DNA of 64,000 nt, from the NCBI GenBank assembly GCA_905221605.1, contig CAJNDS010000380.1, positions 874,001 to 938,000 on the forward strand, read 5' to 3'. Positions 44,363 to 56,247 of this stretch are shown here, one piece after another. The first letter of the stretch is position 1. Each line of letters opens with the position of its first letter. This DNA comes from Symbiodinium natans. Lineage: Eukaryota; Sar; Dinophyceae; Suessiales; Symbiodiniaceae. The notes under the pieces are model-generated. The model did not search any database, was not told where the DNA came from, and saw only the letters and a list, made by a program, of their open reading frames with translations. A program made the translations under genes and the position numbers.

Positions 44363-46021
44363 CCATTGTATTTAAGCAGTCAGTGGGTTGCTTTTGCGTG
44401 TCGAGTGGCTGTATCCTGAGTAGATTTGGGTCTCCTTCTGTGAGCTGATCTCAACTATGTTCTCCCGTTGGGTCTCTCTTACAGTCTTTTGAATGCTTGA
44501 TGTAGTTTAGGTTTCCCTAACCCCTAGACCCCAGACCCTAGAACCCTAAACCTTGACGAGCCCCGAGAGCCAAACAAGGATGCTCTCCGGACCAAATTCC
44601 CATTCTTAGGGGTTAGAGTTTAGGGTTTCGGGTTTCCTCAACCCCAAACCCTATGCCTTCTGAAGCCTAGAGGCCTTCGAGACGTAATCCTCCAGGCTCC
44701 CTTCTTCAACCCTACAAGCCCTCTGCCAAGCGTTCATCACCAACCCCCAACAAAGATTCCCCCAAACCCTCAACCCCGACGCCTAAAACCCCATAGAGCT
44801 CTTAAACCCCAAACTCAGCAACCTTATATAAACCCGAAATCCCACAAACGCCGGGCCTCTGGTGCCAGGACCCCTGGAAAGCAGCACATCAACCTCCTTG
44901 TCCTGCCAGCCACGCGCCCGCATAGGGATCCTGGGTCACAGAATCTCGGGGTTGATAGGGCCTACATTACATCGGCTCAAAGTATTGAAACAGGCAGAGA
45001 TATGGGTTTTTCCTTAGAAGTCCCTTTAACCCTAAGACAGACTTGGCTGGCGCAGGCAGCGCGCCTGCTGCGTGCATGGGGCTCCAGATCCATTGGACCC
45101 AGGTCGCTGTGCCAGGGCCCCGATGCAGGGTTCACGGTTGTGACTCACAACTTCACAAAGGCGAAGCTCTTTGATACCATCTTATGCCCCAGAGAAAGAA
45201 GAGAACCTTACTTGCGCTTAGCTGTTCAAAGATACAGGGTTCTCCTATAAGCCCGACCCTAAACCTCAAGTTTTTCCCTGAGAGGTTGGAATTGCCCTAT
45301 AAAATATGTATCAAAAAGATAAATACATAAACCAATAAATAAAAAATCAGTATATATATATATATATATTTTTTTCCATTATATATACTGATGTATATTT
45401 ATTTATCACATAGAAATACATCTTCGTGGCCCAAGTTTTCGGTGCTTGGGCTCGCCTTGGGCCCTCCTTCGCCTTGGGCCTTCCTTCAGCTGTTCCGCGG
45501 ATGCCGAGGTGTGCGAGGAAGGTTGGGTGACCGAGGCCTCGGCCGAGGCGGGCGCGGGTAATGGGTTATGGGTTTAGGGTTTAGGGCTTAGGGCTTAGGG
45601 CTTAGGGCTTGGGGCTTGGGGTTTGGGGTTCGGGGTTTGTTTCCAGCTTCGGAACCCCCCAAGCAGCATATCCTCGGGTACTTTCTGCCGGTTCCTGGCG
45701 GCCTGCATCTCAGATTTGTATTGGACTTAGGGTTGTTGTTTGTTGTTGTGATTCATGTTGAGCTCAGAATTGCGGAACCCCAGGAAGTCTTCTAAGGAAT
45801 CAAGGGGCATTGGACTCCACAGAGGTTTGGCTTGAGGTCTGCTTTAAGATCTCGGGACCCACATGCCCCTAAGGCTCAGGGCTCCCAACCCTGAAGCTTA
45901 AACCTTCAACCCTAAACCCTACCCTGAACCTGTCTCATGCCAGGGCATGCAGTGCGGCAGTCAAGTGTCGACCTCCTCGGCTTCTTCCACCTCTCAGGGA
46001 GAGGCCAGGGTTCACTTACGG

Positions 46022-46120
46022 TTTTTTAGTAGGGAATGGGGGAATGAGGGCCTTTTCTCCCCCTATAGATTCCCTTTAAGGGAATATGTAGAGTAACCTC
46101 ATTCCCTCATTCCCTACTAG
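46022..46120. mobile_element. Short inverted-repeat element, family 2, copy 3
   Basis: TTAGTAGGGAATGGGGGAAT at the left; right reverse-complemented CTAGTAGGGAATGAGGGAAT. Confidence 0.8.
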
Positions 46121-46188
46121 CCAACAGTAAGTTCAGGGTCACCGCAAGACTCCGCGACCTCAGCCCTGGACCCGACACCCACTTGGAC

Positions 46189-46311
46189 TTGGAGGTTCAT
46201 GGGTGCGTACAAGTAGGGTTTATGTTAATAAGCCTGGGAACTATCCTTCTTGCCCTATTCAAGGTACTTTTATAAGCCTACTTAACAACTGCCCCTAATG
46301 AACCCCCAAAG
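46189..46311. mobile_element. Short inverted-repeat element, family 6, copy 2
   Basis: CTTGGAGGTTCATGGG and CAAGTAGG at the left; right reverse-complemented CTTTGGGGGTTCATTAGGGG and TTAAGTAGG. Confidence 0.55.
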
Positions 46312-46799
46312 CCAAGCAAGATGCGAGGTGTCGGAAGATCCCTCGGAAGATCCCCCGCCTGCGGACTTCATGAGCATGGCCTGGGGCTGCCCGAATGCAA
46401 CCTGCACCAGGGCGACGGGCGTAGTATAGGGGCCGTAATGGTTGGAGTTAGAATCGGGTTTTGGAGGGTTAGTTTGGTATCGTTGTCTAGGGGCCATGAG
46501 GGAATAATATGGGTGATTCTTCCGACCCCGAAAGGATGGGGTACATAAGGTTGTGGGGTTTAGGATGTATGTGTTCGCGCGGCTGTTGTGAAATTTCCTA
46601 GAGGAAGTGTTCATTGAAGGGTTCATGGCTTTGGAATCTTCTGAGCATTATAAGGAAATCAAAGGGTATATCTATATGTATACATATATGCTATTGTTTT
46701 CGAATGATGCACCTCAAACTCCAATCGCCGAGGCGCTTGGGGCTGGATGATGAGCAACGGGGGGCCACCTGTCTGACTCCCTTGAGGGTTTAGGGTGTA

Positions 46800-46913
46800 G
46801 GGTTAGGGTTAGGTTTATCGGGTCTAGGGTCTAGGCTCTAGGGTCTAGGGTCTAGGGTCTAGGGTCTAGGGTTTAGGGTTAGGGTTTTAGGGTTTAGGGT
46901 TTAGGGTTTAGGG
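46800..46913 (+). repeat. TCTAGGG variant telomere-like array
   Basis: Several GGTCTAGGGTCTAGG units followed by canonical TTTAGGG units. Homogenised variant block. Confidence 0.9.
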
Positions 46914-47091
46914 CGATTCAGGGCACACGGCTTCCTCGATACAAAACTTAACAAGTAGCATAGTGCTTTTCGGGTTTGGGGCTTATCTTGGGTTCGGAGC
47001 CCTGAAGACTTGAGCCTGGCCTCCTGCAGCCCAACCCAGCGGAAGAAGCCGCAGAAAGGAAGCACAAGTCACGAACGATGTTTCCTCGTTT

Positions 47092-47096
47092 TTTTT

Positions 47097-47127
<31 letters not shown>

Positions 47128-47170
47128 GGGGGTGGGGGGGGGGGGGGGGGGGGGGGGGGGTGGGGGGGGG
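47092..47170. repeat. T-run to long G-run
   Basis: About 15 T directly followed by more than 60 G broken by three T residues. Extreme G-quadruplex potential; the length is probably not exact. Confidence 0.9.
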
Positions 47171-48060
47171 TTCGGTTCACCACAGCGCAAACACCTAATC
47201 ACCCAAAACCCACAAAAGCCTAGCACCCCCCAAGACCCTAGACCCCCAAAACCTGAACCCACAAAACCCACAACCCTAAACCTTTAAAACCCCAAGCCCC
47301 GAAGCTCTAAACCCTAAACCCTAAACCCTAAACCACTGAAACCCCGAAAGCCCTAAAAGGTTGGTCCTCCTCCTCGCAGCCAGCGGCTCAGAGGCGCCTT
47401 TTTGTGAGGCACCCTTGGGCCAGAAGAAGGGTTGATAGGGTTTAGGGTTTTAGGGTTTTTGGGTTTTTGTTTTTAGGGTTTTAGGTTATATAGGGTTTGA
47501 GGTACTATAGGGGTCAGAATAATTACTAGTAGTTGGGTTTGTAGGGTTTATGGGGCTTATTGTAGGGTTCAAGTTGGGGGTATGGGGGTTCCTGAACGGG
47601 GTTCAGGGTTTATATGGGATTTGTGGATTTAGGGTTCAGGTGTGTACTGGGCCTGGCTTCGCCACCCACTTGTCTTCAGATTGGCACTGCTGTTGCGTGT
47701 GAGGGCCTACGGTCAAAACGATCCTCAGCCCTCAGTGCATAAACCATAAAGAACCCCAAAAGCCCTAAACCCTAAAACGATTCGTGACTGGTGATTAATG
47801 TTTTCGGTGGCAGCAAGCAGCACCCCGAGGTCGTAGTGCTTTGCTGCTGCTTCTGCTGCCTGCTGCGTGTGGAGCTCGGTTCACTTCACTGGTTCCGGGT
47901 TTTTTGGGGGTTTAGGGTTTAAGGTTGAGGGGCTTCGTGGTTCAGAATTTACAGGGTGTCAGCTAACTACAGGGTTTGGGGGTTCAGGTTTAGAGTTAGG
48001 GGGGGCGGCGCGGGGGGAGCTTTGGTGCTTGGGCTTGTGGAGGCTCAGGCCTGAGAAGCC

Positions 48061-50106
48061 TCCTTTGCTAAACATGCTGTTTGTTGGAGCATGAAATCAG
48101 GCGCTTGCTGTCGCAAGCGCAGCTGCTGCTGGTGCTGCTGTGGGGACAAGCCGGCACGTTTGTGAACGCTCTGCTTCATTCCTTGCCGCGTTGCGGACTC
48201 GTTGGCAGGGCACCCAGGAAAGATACCCGCCGCCGTACTGGCATCCACAGGCACCTAGCAAGGGTGGGAGCACAACCCTAAACCCCAAACCTGAACCCTA
48301 AAGTCCTAAAGCCCGAATCCACGCATCCCTTAGCCTTAGACCCTAAATTCTCATGGCCTTAATCCTAAATCTTTAAACCCTCAACCCCTATAAGCCCTAA
48401 TCGTGCCCTAATCCCCTAAACCCCCACCCTAAAAATCCCACCCCCTAAGCCCTAAGCGCTACACCCTAAGCCCTAAGCCCTAAACCCTGGAGAGCCCGAG
48501 CCGTATTCCCATCCTAAGCCCTGCGAGGTGGTTGGTGCCGCGCCAATGCCCTGTCAGATGGAGGCCATTGCGGAAAAAAACTCAAGCTTGGAGATGGTTG
48601 GTAACATTTCGCATAGGGTTCAGGGTTTAGGGTTTGGGGTTTAGGGCAATTAAGACTGCCTTGGTACCACCCCACAAAAACATGGAAAGAGAAGCAGGAG
48701 AGGTTCAAGGTTCCCGCATAAAGTAACCGGCCACCCAAAGGGGGTACCCTTATCATAATATATGGTTACTGGGCTAGTCACGTAGGGCATTGGTCGAAGA
48801 TCAGGAATAGGCATTTGCCGAGATGGCTGGGTTGTTCAAGGACGCGAGGGACAGGCAAATTTTGACGTTTGTTGTATTCATTCCCAGGTGGGTTCCCAGG
48901 TGGGGAAAAGGAACTGTGCGTAGGTTGTTCTAACATGTGCGTTTAGGGTTGTTTCTTTGACATTCGATGATGATGATGATCACGATAATGACGACGATGA
49001 CGATGTTAATAGAATCCGATGATGATCATGATGATGCTGGTGGTCGCTATTCTTGCCTTAGCCCTAGCCTGCACGCGACGAACTGGCCCTCAAGTTGGGT
49101 CCCTGTCTATGTGTACATGCTGGCGTGGGGATTCCAGCATCCATGAAGGGCCTGCCGACCACCAGCTCGTGGCACCTCCCTCTTTTCCCCACCTCGCACT
49201 CCTGTCTTATGTTTGTGTCCCGGCATTTGTTGTTGTTCTCTTCTCACTATGAAAGTTGTGGTGCTCTTGATGGCTTTCTGTTCCAAAGTCTTAGATATGC
49301 TGCCAGCGCATTGCTTTCAATCTCTGTTTTATCTATCTCTGCCTCTCTCTCTCTTTTTCTCCGTCTCTCTCGCTCTTCTCTCTCTCCCTCCGACTTGCTC
49401 GCTTGCTCACTGACTCGCAGGGGATGGGCTTCGCAGCTCCACCACACATGCTGTGGGAGCACCGCAAGAGAGCCTCATCTGCATGTGGTTTGGAAAGTGT
49501 CCAGGATTTGACACTGGGAGCATCTGTGCTGTGATTAGCACATTCCCTGTACAAGTAGGTCGCCGAGGCGCCCAGCCCAAAGACACAGGCAAGGCAACTG
49601 TTCCCATCAGCAGAGCAGGACAAGGTTCCCAAGGTTCCTGTGGCTTACAGAGGGCTTGCAACAGGAGCCGCAATAATTTGAACAGGGGCTTTGGGGGTTA
49701 TTGTTGTATATCTGTATAGGGACCATAAGGGAATAGTATTCGAGGAGCTTCGTCATCTTAGGGCTTTGGGGTTGTTGTTCGTGTTTGGGTGTTTTTTTTC
49801 GGCTTAACCTGCTAATTCAGGTGATGCTCTAAACTGTCTCCACCTTAAACTCGAAACCCCTCTTCAATCGCAAGTTCTCATTGAAGCCGCAGAGCCCCAA
49901 AACATCCCTACTAAGCCTCAACCCGAAGCCAACATGCCTAAACCTTAAACCCTAAGCCCACCCCTAAACACATCCAGCCCCCCCAGACTTCAGGCATACA
50001 GGGTCCTCGGAGCCACATGCCGCGCTCCTAACCGGGAGAGGGGTTCAGGGTTTAGGGCTTAGGGTGGAGGGGTTTCATGGTTGGTTTATGGTTGAAGGGT
50101 CCCGAA
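48061..50106. other. Mixed spacer with a few exon-like pieces
   Basis: A Leu/Gln-rich frame occurs at 48080-48160 (LEHEIRRLLSQAQLLLVLLW). ATGATGATGATCACGATAATG-type triplet repeats lie at 48966-49035, and CT-rich sequence at 49330-49390. A better exon candidate at 49420-49533 (after ACTCGCAG) reads GMGFAAPPHMLWEHRKRASS, ACGLESVQDLTLGASVL, stop. Product unknown. Confidence 0.35.
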
Positions 50107-50503
50107 GATCCCAAGAGCCGCTGAGACCGTGCGAATTCGGGTTTGTGACTCTGCTAGCTTTGCGCGCTGTCAATCTCTCTGTGAACCGGCTTATTCCCGA
50201 TGCAGTTTCTTTGGACCTCCTGCCAGATGCGCCGTTGCAGTTTCAGAGGCTAGGCTTGAGAGGGCTTGAAGGATGTTGCGCTTTAGGACAGTGCTGCGCA
50301 AAGCTTGTGTGCCTCAGGGGCCAGGCAATCCCACATATGGGGTACCTCATTGGGGTCTTCATGATAAGGGAATCCTACATTTTGGTGATCTAAGGTGGGG
50401 GTCCCCTATTTATTTAAAGCCCCAGAATTATGGAACAAGTCCCTATGTTTCTGAGCTGGCTGAGGCCCTTGCCGCCTCCAATCTCATCCCCTCTGGTGCA
50501 TGA
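50107..50503 (+). CDS. Exon-like blocks around a family-1 element
   Basis: 50110-50262 reads EPLRPCEFGFVTLLALRAVN, LSVNRLIPDAVSLDLLPDAP, LQFQRLG. 50442-50503 reads YVSELAEALAASNLIPSGA then TGA. Between them lie telomere-free sequence and the inverted-repeat element at 50331. Both blocks look protein-like. Joining them is my inference, and splice sites are not fixed. Confidence 0.35.
50331..50432. mobile_element. Short inverted-repeat element, family 1, copy 3
   Basis: CATATGGGGTACCTCATTGG and ATGATAAGGGAATCCTACAT match the left and middle of the 7632 copy; the right end is eroded. Confidence 0.65.
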
Positions 50504-51328
50504 TCGTCCCTGCATAAGAGCATCCGCACGCACTCGGCAAATCTGAGCTTGCGCGGGAGAATTCGAGCTCGCCATGTTTGACCTTTTGCAAGGAGCCCGG
50601 GTTGCTTGACATGGGGTCCGGTGAGGCCCTAAACCTTTGCTGAAGAGCTCCCCAAAACTTATCTACAGCAGTTGCATACTTTAAGAATGTGTCGTCTCAT
50701 TACACCTGCATGATACGCCTATGGTACAACGATGTTTAGAAGGTGGTTTTTGCAAAGCTGCTACCGGTCCCTGATCCCAAGCAACCCACTGCCTCGCTGG
50801 GCTTGAGGAGGAGTGGGGGAGTGAAATAGCCACTGCTACAGGCAATAGGGGTGTTTGGGGGGGGGGGGGGAGAATAGGGATGCACTCCCAACTCACCCTT
50901 AAGCACCAGTAAGCTGCTTGCCAAGAATCTGGATCTGAGGAAAGTTTTGTCAGCTCCTTCCGGACGTTCGCGTTTTGGGCTGCTAGGGTTTAGGGTGGCA
51001 GTGCGCCTGCGCGAGAGTGTTCCAGCCGCTGTCCGTGCGGGTTCGCGTAGAAGAATGCAGATTGAAAGCTCGTCTGCGCAAGCAACTTCACGAAGCGGAT
51101 CCTAGAATCATCCCTGTATAGTCCCTTATATGCCTAAAGTAGCACCTCTGATCCCCCTCTAGCACCAGCAAGGAACCCCAAACCCCAGCCGCTCAAGCCC
51201 CAAGCCTAGACCCTGAACCCGAAACCAGCAAATCATGTACCTGCAGCGCCCGCCCCTGATGCGTGATGGCGTCGGATCAGGCCCCGCTTTCTGAAGTTCA
51301 GGGTCCAGGGCTGCCCTCATGATGAAAT

Positions 51329-51787
51329 TTGATGTGTCGAGGCTCGGGTTCTCGGGCGGGTGTTAAGGATGTAAGGTTCCAGGTTTGCGGGTATTGCGGG
51401 GGGCGAAGGCTTTTTGGGCAACAGTTTTGCACTCTCGGCCGTGCTTTCAGAAGCCCCAAAGCTGCCAAAACGCTGAGCCACAATATTCAGGGCTTTAACC
51501 CCAAGGACCTAACTAACATCAGGGCTTTAGCAGCCTGCGGGGGTTCTGACAACTTGGTCCTTTTTTGGGTTAGCCACTGCAAGCTGGGCATTAGCTGCAT
51601 TGTCATTGAGCACGCTTATCAGACGACGTTGTGTGACAATGAGAGGTTTGAGTGGCAAGACTCGACGATCGCCTGCTATGAGTCTCCACCCTGGCACAGT
51701 ATCATCGGCGCTTTTGCAGCTAGCACTCGGGGGGGTTCTGTGCACTCCGGAACCCGAGCAGCCCAGAACCCTAAACCGAAACCCTAA
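51329..51787 (+). CDS. 152-codon open frame, possibly two exons
   Basis: The best part is 51480-51730: DLTNIRALAACGGSDNLVLF, WVSHCKLGISCIVIEHAYQT, TLCDNERFEWQDSTIACYES, PPWHSIIGAFAAST. GCTTTAG/CAG acceptor-like sites lie at about 51528-51533. The frame then enters CCCTAAA DNA and stops there. Unrecognised. A minus frame overlaps (51745-51527). Confidence 0.3.
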   Translation: MMCRGSGSRAGVKDVRFQVCGYCGGRRLFGQQFCTLGRAFRSPKAAKTLSHNIQGFNPKDLTNIRALAACGGSDNLVLFWVSHCKLGISCIVIEHAYQTTLCDNERFEWQDSTIACYESPPWHSIIGAFAASTRGGSVHSGTRAAQNPKPKP

Positions 51788-51912
51788 ATCCTAAACCCTA
51801 AACCCCCAAACCCTAAATCCTAAAACCCCAAACCCTAAACCCCAACCCTAAACCCCAAACCCTAAACCCTAAAACCCTAAAACCCTAAACCCCACACCCC
51901 AAACCCTAAATC
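51782..51912 (-). repeat. CCCTAAA/CCCCAAA tract
   Basis: Mixed CCCTAAA, CCCTAAAA and CCCCAAA units between an exon-like frame and the next exon-like block. Confidence 0.9.
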
Positions 51913-51918
51913 CTTAAG

Positions 51919-51992
51919 TGCGAGGACGAGGCTCCCGAGACCGGAGAACAGGACCAGGAGGTGCCAACAGAGGGAGCTTTCGTTTTGCGAAG
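51919..51992 (+). CDS. Acidic exon-like block
   Basis: Follows CCTTAAG; frame CEDEAPETGEQDQEVPTEGA then FVLR, running into TTAGGG. Acidic like the 23390 protein, but no clear link. Confidence 0.35.
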
Positions 51993-52020
51993 TTAGGGTT
52001 TAGGGTTTGGGGTTTAGGGT

Positions 52021-52180
52021 TTAGGGTTCTAGGCTTCTAGGCTTCTAGGCTTCTAGGCTTCTAGGCTTCTAGGCTTCTAGGCTTCTAGGGTTCTCGGGTT
52101 CTGGGGTTCTGGGGTTCTAGGGTTCTAGGGTTCTAGGGTTCTAGGGTTCTATAGGGTCTAGGGTTTAGGGTTTAGGGTTT
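52021..52180 (+). repeat. TTCTAGGC and TTCTAGGG variant arrays
   Basis: About eight TTCTAGGC octamers, then TTCTGGGG/TTCTAGGG octamers, then canonical TTTAGGG. Each variant is clustered, as expected from local slippage or unequal exchange. Confidence 0.92.
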
Positions 52181-52393
52181 AGTGATGGAGCCTCGGACTC
52201 CTTGGGTTCGGGTTTTAGTACCTAGAATTATGTGCTTTGAGGCTCTCCCAACTGCCAAAACTTATGCTGTCTTCTTTGGGATCACGTTCATCATGACAAC
52301 CTGGTAGATGTTTAGGCAGGCAACAAAGAGAGTAGGATTTGGAGAGCTGACTTTCGTGGATGAAGGACTTGCTTGTTTCGGGGGTTCAGGGCT

Positions 52394-52627
52394 TTAGGGT
52401 TCAGGGTTCACGATTGAGGCTGTTCGGTCTCCCACTGCTGTTCCTACAAGCGGTGTGTCCCGTGCCAGTTCTTGAAGCCACAGCTTTCGCGCAGCTTTGT
52501 TTAAGACAGAAAATAGTTCTGTAATTCTGTTTGGAGTGATGCTGATGCCTTCGCACCACGCGTTGATGCCAGAGTCACAGGCCCCTACTACATTGGTGAT
52601 ATGCTGTCCCAGCATCATGTGCATCAC
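52394..52627 (-). CDS. 77-codon minus-strand open frame
   Basis: Reads MLGQHITNVVGACDSGINAW, CEGISITPNRITELFSVLNK, AARKLWLQELARDTPLVGTA, VGDRTASI and stops in telomere-like DNA. Residue mix is protein-like and the block is free of repeat words. Family unknown. Confidence 0.35.
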   Translation of the reverse strand: MMHMMLGQHITNVVGACDSGINAWCEGISITPNRITELFSVLNKAARKLWLQELARDTPLVGTAVGDRTASIVNPEP

Positions 52628-54620
52628 TCAACACAGCCAATCATGATGGTGATGTTCACAAGGAACCCGGGGGGGGGGGTGTAAGGGGCCCATGATCCCA
52701 CTATTATGGCTTATGTGGGTGGTTTCTTGGTGATGGTAGAGATGAGCAAGTACCAAGAATCAGAATGATAATGAACATAGTGGAAATCGTAATGGTTTAA
52801 TGAGATTGTGCTGTAAAAAGAATGTCAAAGATCCCACAAGCTTGCAGCGTGGCTCTTGTAAGGCATGCTTGGGCAACTCCAGCAAACACCTGGGTACACA
52901 TTTTGTATGAGTTTCGTGATCATCGCAAGTTGCATTGCATTGCTGATGATGGCAGTTGGTGAAGTGGCAGGTTAGCAAGCTTTGAGCCAGGCAGTAGCTG
53001 CCTATGTTGGATTCAGGGTTTCAGGGTTTAGGGTTTCATGCGGTTTAGGGTTTAGGGTTCAGGGATTAGGGTTTAATTAGGCTTAGGGTAGATGAAGGTA
53101 GTTTAGCAGCCGAGGGGCGATATTGCCAGGATCAGCTCGTGCGCCAAGTGCTGCGAGGAGACGCAGGCTCGACTAGTCCTTCTTGATGTATGCGGCTAAG
53201 GATCCTAAACCCTAAGCCTTTTAAACCCTAACACGCTCCAAAACCCCCGTACTGCAAACCCCCAAAACCTACATACTTTGGGTAGGACTATAGGTCTCAA
53301 GGCTCAAGGTTTGGGGTGTCGGGTTTAGGGGTGCTTAAGTCTCTTAAAGGCCATAAGAGCGCTGCCCAGCGAGCATCGCCATCCTGGAACTTCCTCAAGC
53401 AACCCAAGCCCTAAACCCTAAACCCCTAAACCCTAGACCCTAAACCCCTTGAAACCTCGAAACAGCTGAAGCTCAAGAAACCTCTGAAGCCCCTCAGTCC
53501 CAAACACGAAGCCCTAAAACTCCTAAACCCCTAAACATCCCTACCTCCCAACCCGCAGTCCCCCCTCTAAGCCCCAGACACTAGTACAGTCTGCAGTCTT
53601 GGAAGTATGCATTATATGCCCGAAAGCAAACATCAGATGCCCAACTCCGAAACGCCATTAGCGTGACTAGCCTGTAGAAGCCTCGCTGAGAAGCGCAAGG
53701 CGATAGCCCGAAGCGCAAGGCAGCGCCAGCTTCGAATGACAGATATTGAATATTTCTGTATACAGGAATGATTTCCGGCAATTTCAGGTTTTGGTTTTAG
53801 GGTCGAAAGTAGCGTGGAGCACCATTCTGGCATGGCATCAGTGTGCTAGGCTGATAGGCAGGACTTGGTGTTTGGGTGTGCAGGTCTTGACAAGTGCGTG
53901 GTGCTTGTGCTTGTTGGTCAAGGCTGCAGCAAGGCTGCATTCTCTACCAAGGTCTACGTAAGGGTCCCACCTCTGCTAGAGAAAACAACTTAGTAGGACA
54001 TTTTGCGGCCAGTTGGGTACCCTAAGTATGTGGGGTCATAACTAGGGACTGCCAACGGGACCAGAATTTATCCTAGAAGCCTAAATCCTCGAAGACGAGT
54101 AAACACTTGAGCTTAGACCCTGAACCCAACACCCTAAAATCTCAAATTCAGGCCCTACAAGCCCTGAATGATTGTCACACCCAATCTGAGAGGGGCCTAA
54201 ACCGCAACAGCAACGCAAACAAGCCACGGCTTAGGTGTTAGGTGTTTAGGTGTAGGGCTGTCCCCCCCCCCCCCCAAAAAAAAAAGAAAAAATTGCCTTG
54301 CAAACCCCCCTACAATTCCTATAATTAAGTCCATACACCTGAAAGCCGCTCCCCAGGCTTCCCCTCACTTCGAGGTTCTCAGGGTCATAAGTACGGAAGC
54401 TGTACTTAAAAGCCCTACTTGCACCCCTACTTCTAGAACCCCACTTATAACCTTATCCTTACTAGCCCTAAAAAGCCCTATAAACCCTTAAGACCCTAAC
54501 CCACATCTTCAGTACTTCTAACCCCACTTATAACCTTCCTTGCTAGCCCTAAAAAGCCCTATAAACCCTTAAGACCCTAATCCCCTATAAGCCCTTAAGA
54601 CCCTAAACCCACATCTTCAG
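52628..54620. other. Spacer, mixed
   Basis: 52628-52985 is AT-richer unique sequence without telomere words. Degenerate repeats follow, a C-run/A-run junction lies at about 54260-54284, and AAGCCCTATAAACCCTTAAG is duplicated near 54475 and 54553. Confidence 0.45.
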
Positions 54621-54708
54621 ATGGGGGCCGACCAACTCCGAAGAGCCCTGCAGCGGGCCCAGGGCCGCATGGATGCGGAGCACCGTGTCGCCACCACGAC
54701 CTGGCGGG
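54621..54708 (+). CDS. Exon-like block, possible first exon
   Basis: Follows CATCTTCAG; begins ATG and reads MGADQLRRALQRAQGRMDAE then HRVATTTWR, ending before GGGTTTGG. Strongly helical and Arg/Gln/Ala-rich. Together with blocks at 55504 and 56704 it may form one plus-strand gene; phases could not be fixed. Confidence 0.4.
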
Positions 54709-54721
54709 GGTTTGGGGGGTT

Positions 54722-54831
54722 CCCAGAGACTCCAAAACCCCTTAAGTAAGGAATATACCTGAAATCATATGAGGGTTCCTATTATAATTTAAGGGATATT
54801 CCTGAAATCAAGGGGTTTTGGAGTCTCTGGG
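54722..54831. mobile_element. Perfect 22-bp inverted-repeat element
   Basis: CCCAGAGACTCCAAAACCCC + TT at 54722-54743 is exactly complementary to 54810-54831. Inside, ATAT-CCTGAAATCA occurs twice as a direct repeat. 110 bp, no ORF, perfect long arms, so probably recent. Confidence 0.9.
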
Positions 54832-54846
54832 TTGTGAGGGTTTGGC

Positions 54847-54955
54847 CTACTGCTTCTTAGTGGGGAAATGAGGGAATTAGGTACCCTACATGTGCTCTTC
54901 TCAGGGAGTATATAGAGGTTACCTAGTTCCCCCATTCCCTACTGAGAATCAGTAG
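54847..54955. mobile_element. Short inverted-repeat element, family 2, copy 4
   Basis: CTACTGCTTCTTAGTGGGGA left; right reverse-complemented CTACTGATTCTCAGTAGGGA. Arms about 39 bp. Sits 15 bp after the element at 54722. Confidence 0.85.
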
Positions 54956-55503
54956 GTTGGGGCGGTCGGGGTTGACAAGTTTTGGGGGGCTTCTTGATCC
55001 AGGGTTAATAAATTTGAGGTTCCTGGTCCAAGGTTGATATGAGGTTCAGGGCACAGGGCTGTTTTGGGTTCAGGGTTTAGGGTTTCAGGCTAGGGTTTAG
55101 GGGTGGAGAGTTTTAAGGTACACGCTTGAGATCTAAGGGTTTTCGCGGTTCATGCGATTCAGGGATGCGAAAGCAGAAATCCAGCCTAATTAAGCCTCAA
55201 ACCCGAAACTTCTGAGCCACGCACCTGTTCCCGTTTTCCTGCCTTTTCTTGCAAATAAGGAATCGAAATTTGAACTGCGCAAGGCGTGTTGCGTAGTTCA
55301 TACAGGGGTCTCAACCCGCACATCCCCTCGGCTCCATCACTCCTAGCCGCATATGGCTGCACGCATGATGCATGTTTATAAACGGCTTCTAAAGCCCTTA
55401 ATTAAGCCCCACGCTCAACCCAAATACCTTCTCCCAAGCCTTTTATGACAACCCTCAAACCCTCAAGCCCTATGCCACACCGCGCAAGCTTGAAAGTGGG
55501 CAG

Positions 55504-55572
55504 GTGCGCTCCGCTCTCGCTCTTTGACGAGGCGGCCCAGCGCCATGCAGCGACTGGTCGAGGGCCGAGTTG
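55504..55572 (+). CDS. Exon-like block
   Basis: Between CAG and GTAGGG. Frames CAPLSLFDEAAQRHAATGRG and TRRPSAMQRLVEGRV are both open. Unassigned. Confidence 0.3.
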
Positions 55573-56153
55573 GTAGGGTTGATGGGTTTAGGGCTTATAA
55601 GGTCTGGGGTTTGGAAGGTTCAGATTTAAGGGACGAAACTCTCAAAAATGTAGCACATTGTGCCAAAAGTATTGTACCTGTTCGAATTCAGCAGGGCGAA
55701 AGAAACGGAAGGGCCCCAGAAGTGTGTGACCTCCCGGCACCACGAAATCGCACCACGCATCCTGTGGTTCTGTTGGGCGTGCAGGGAGGGATTTCATGAA
55801 ATGGGCATGTTAAGAGTTTGAGCCAGATCGCGCTGGGTGAGCATAGATGCCACTCGGGCATTGCGGTTAAGGAGTACGCCATCAAAAACGCGAGCTCTTG
55901 GCGTTTTTTGCTGACGATGCTCCCAGCCGGCAATCAAACTGGCAGTTCACACAGTGACTGCTAACTACATGGTTCACCCTAAACCCTAAACCTACACCCA
56001 AAACCCTAAAACCTAAGCCCTATAGAGTTTAGGACTTTTTTGAAGCTCGAAAAGAGCCCCTTCGACCACTGAGGAGGCATCCCAGATTGGGCGATCCTCA
56101 CGGTGCTCAAGGCTTGGTGATTCATGTATCCCGTCCCCCTACAGCCATCCCAT
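55573..56153. other. Mostly unique spacer
   Basis: Few telomere words; small open frames on both strands (for example minus 55933-55688), not recognised. Confidence 0.4.
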
Positions 56154-56247
56154 GGGATGATCCCCCTTATACTAACAGTCCTTAATAGGGATAACAGGGG
56201 GTACCAAAATGCGTATGAAGGGTTGTGAGTATAAGGGGGAACATCCC
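56154..56247. mobile_element. Short inverted-repeat element, family 4, copy 2
   Basis: GGGATGATCCCCCTTATACT left; right reverse-complemented GGGATGTTCCCCCTTATACT, 19 of 20 matching. Shares ACTAACAGTCCTTAATAGGG with the copy at 30127. Confidence 0.88.

Larger units (their letters stand above)
43683..48060. other. Telomere-like spacer with microsatellites
   Basis: CCCTAAA/TTTAGGG variants, with AT-rich stretches at 44277-44362, 45290-45425 and 46666-46690. Small exon-like pieces occur at 45490-45557 (CSADAEVCEEGWVTEASAEA, donor GTAATG), about 45950-46010 (GMQCGSQVSTSSASSTSQGE) and 47382-47430 (SGSEAPFCEAPLGQKK). All are short and unassigned. Confidence 0.4.
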
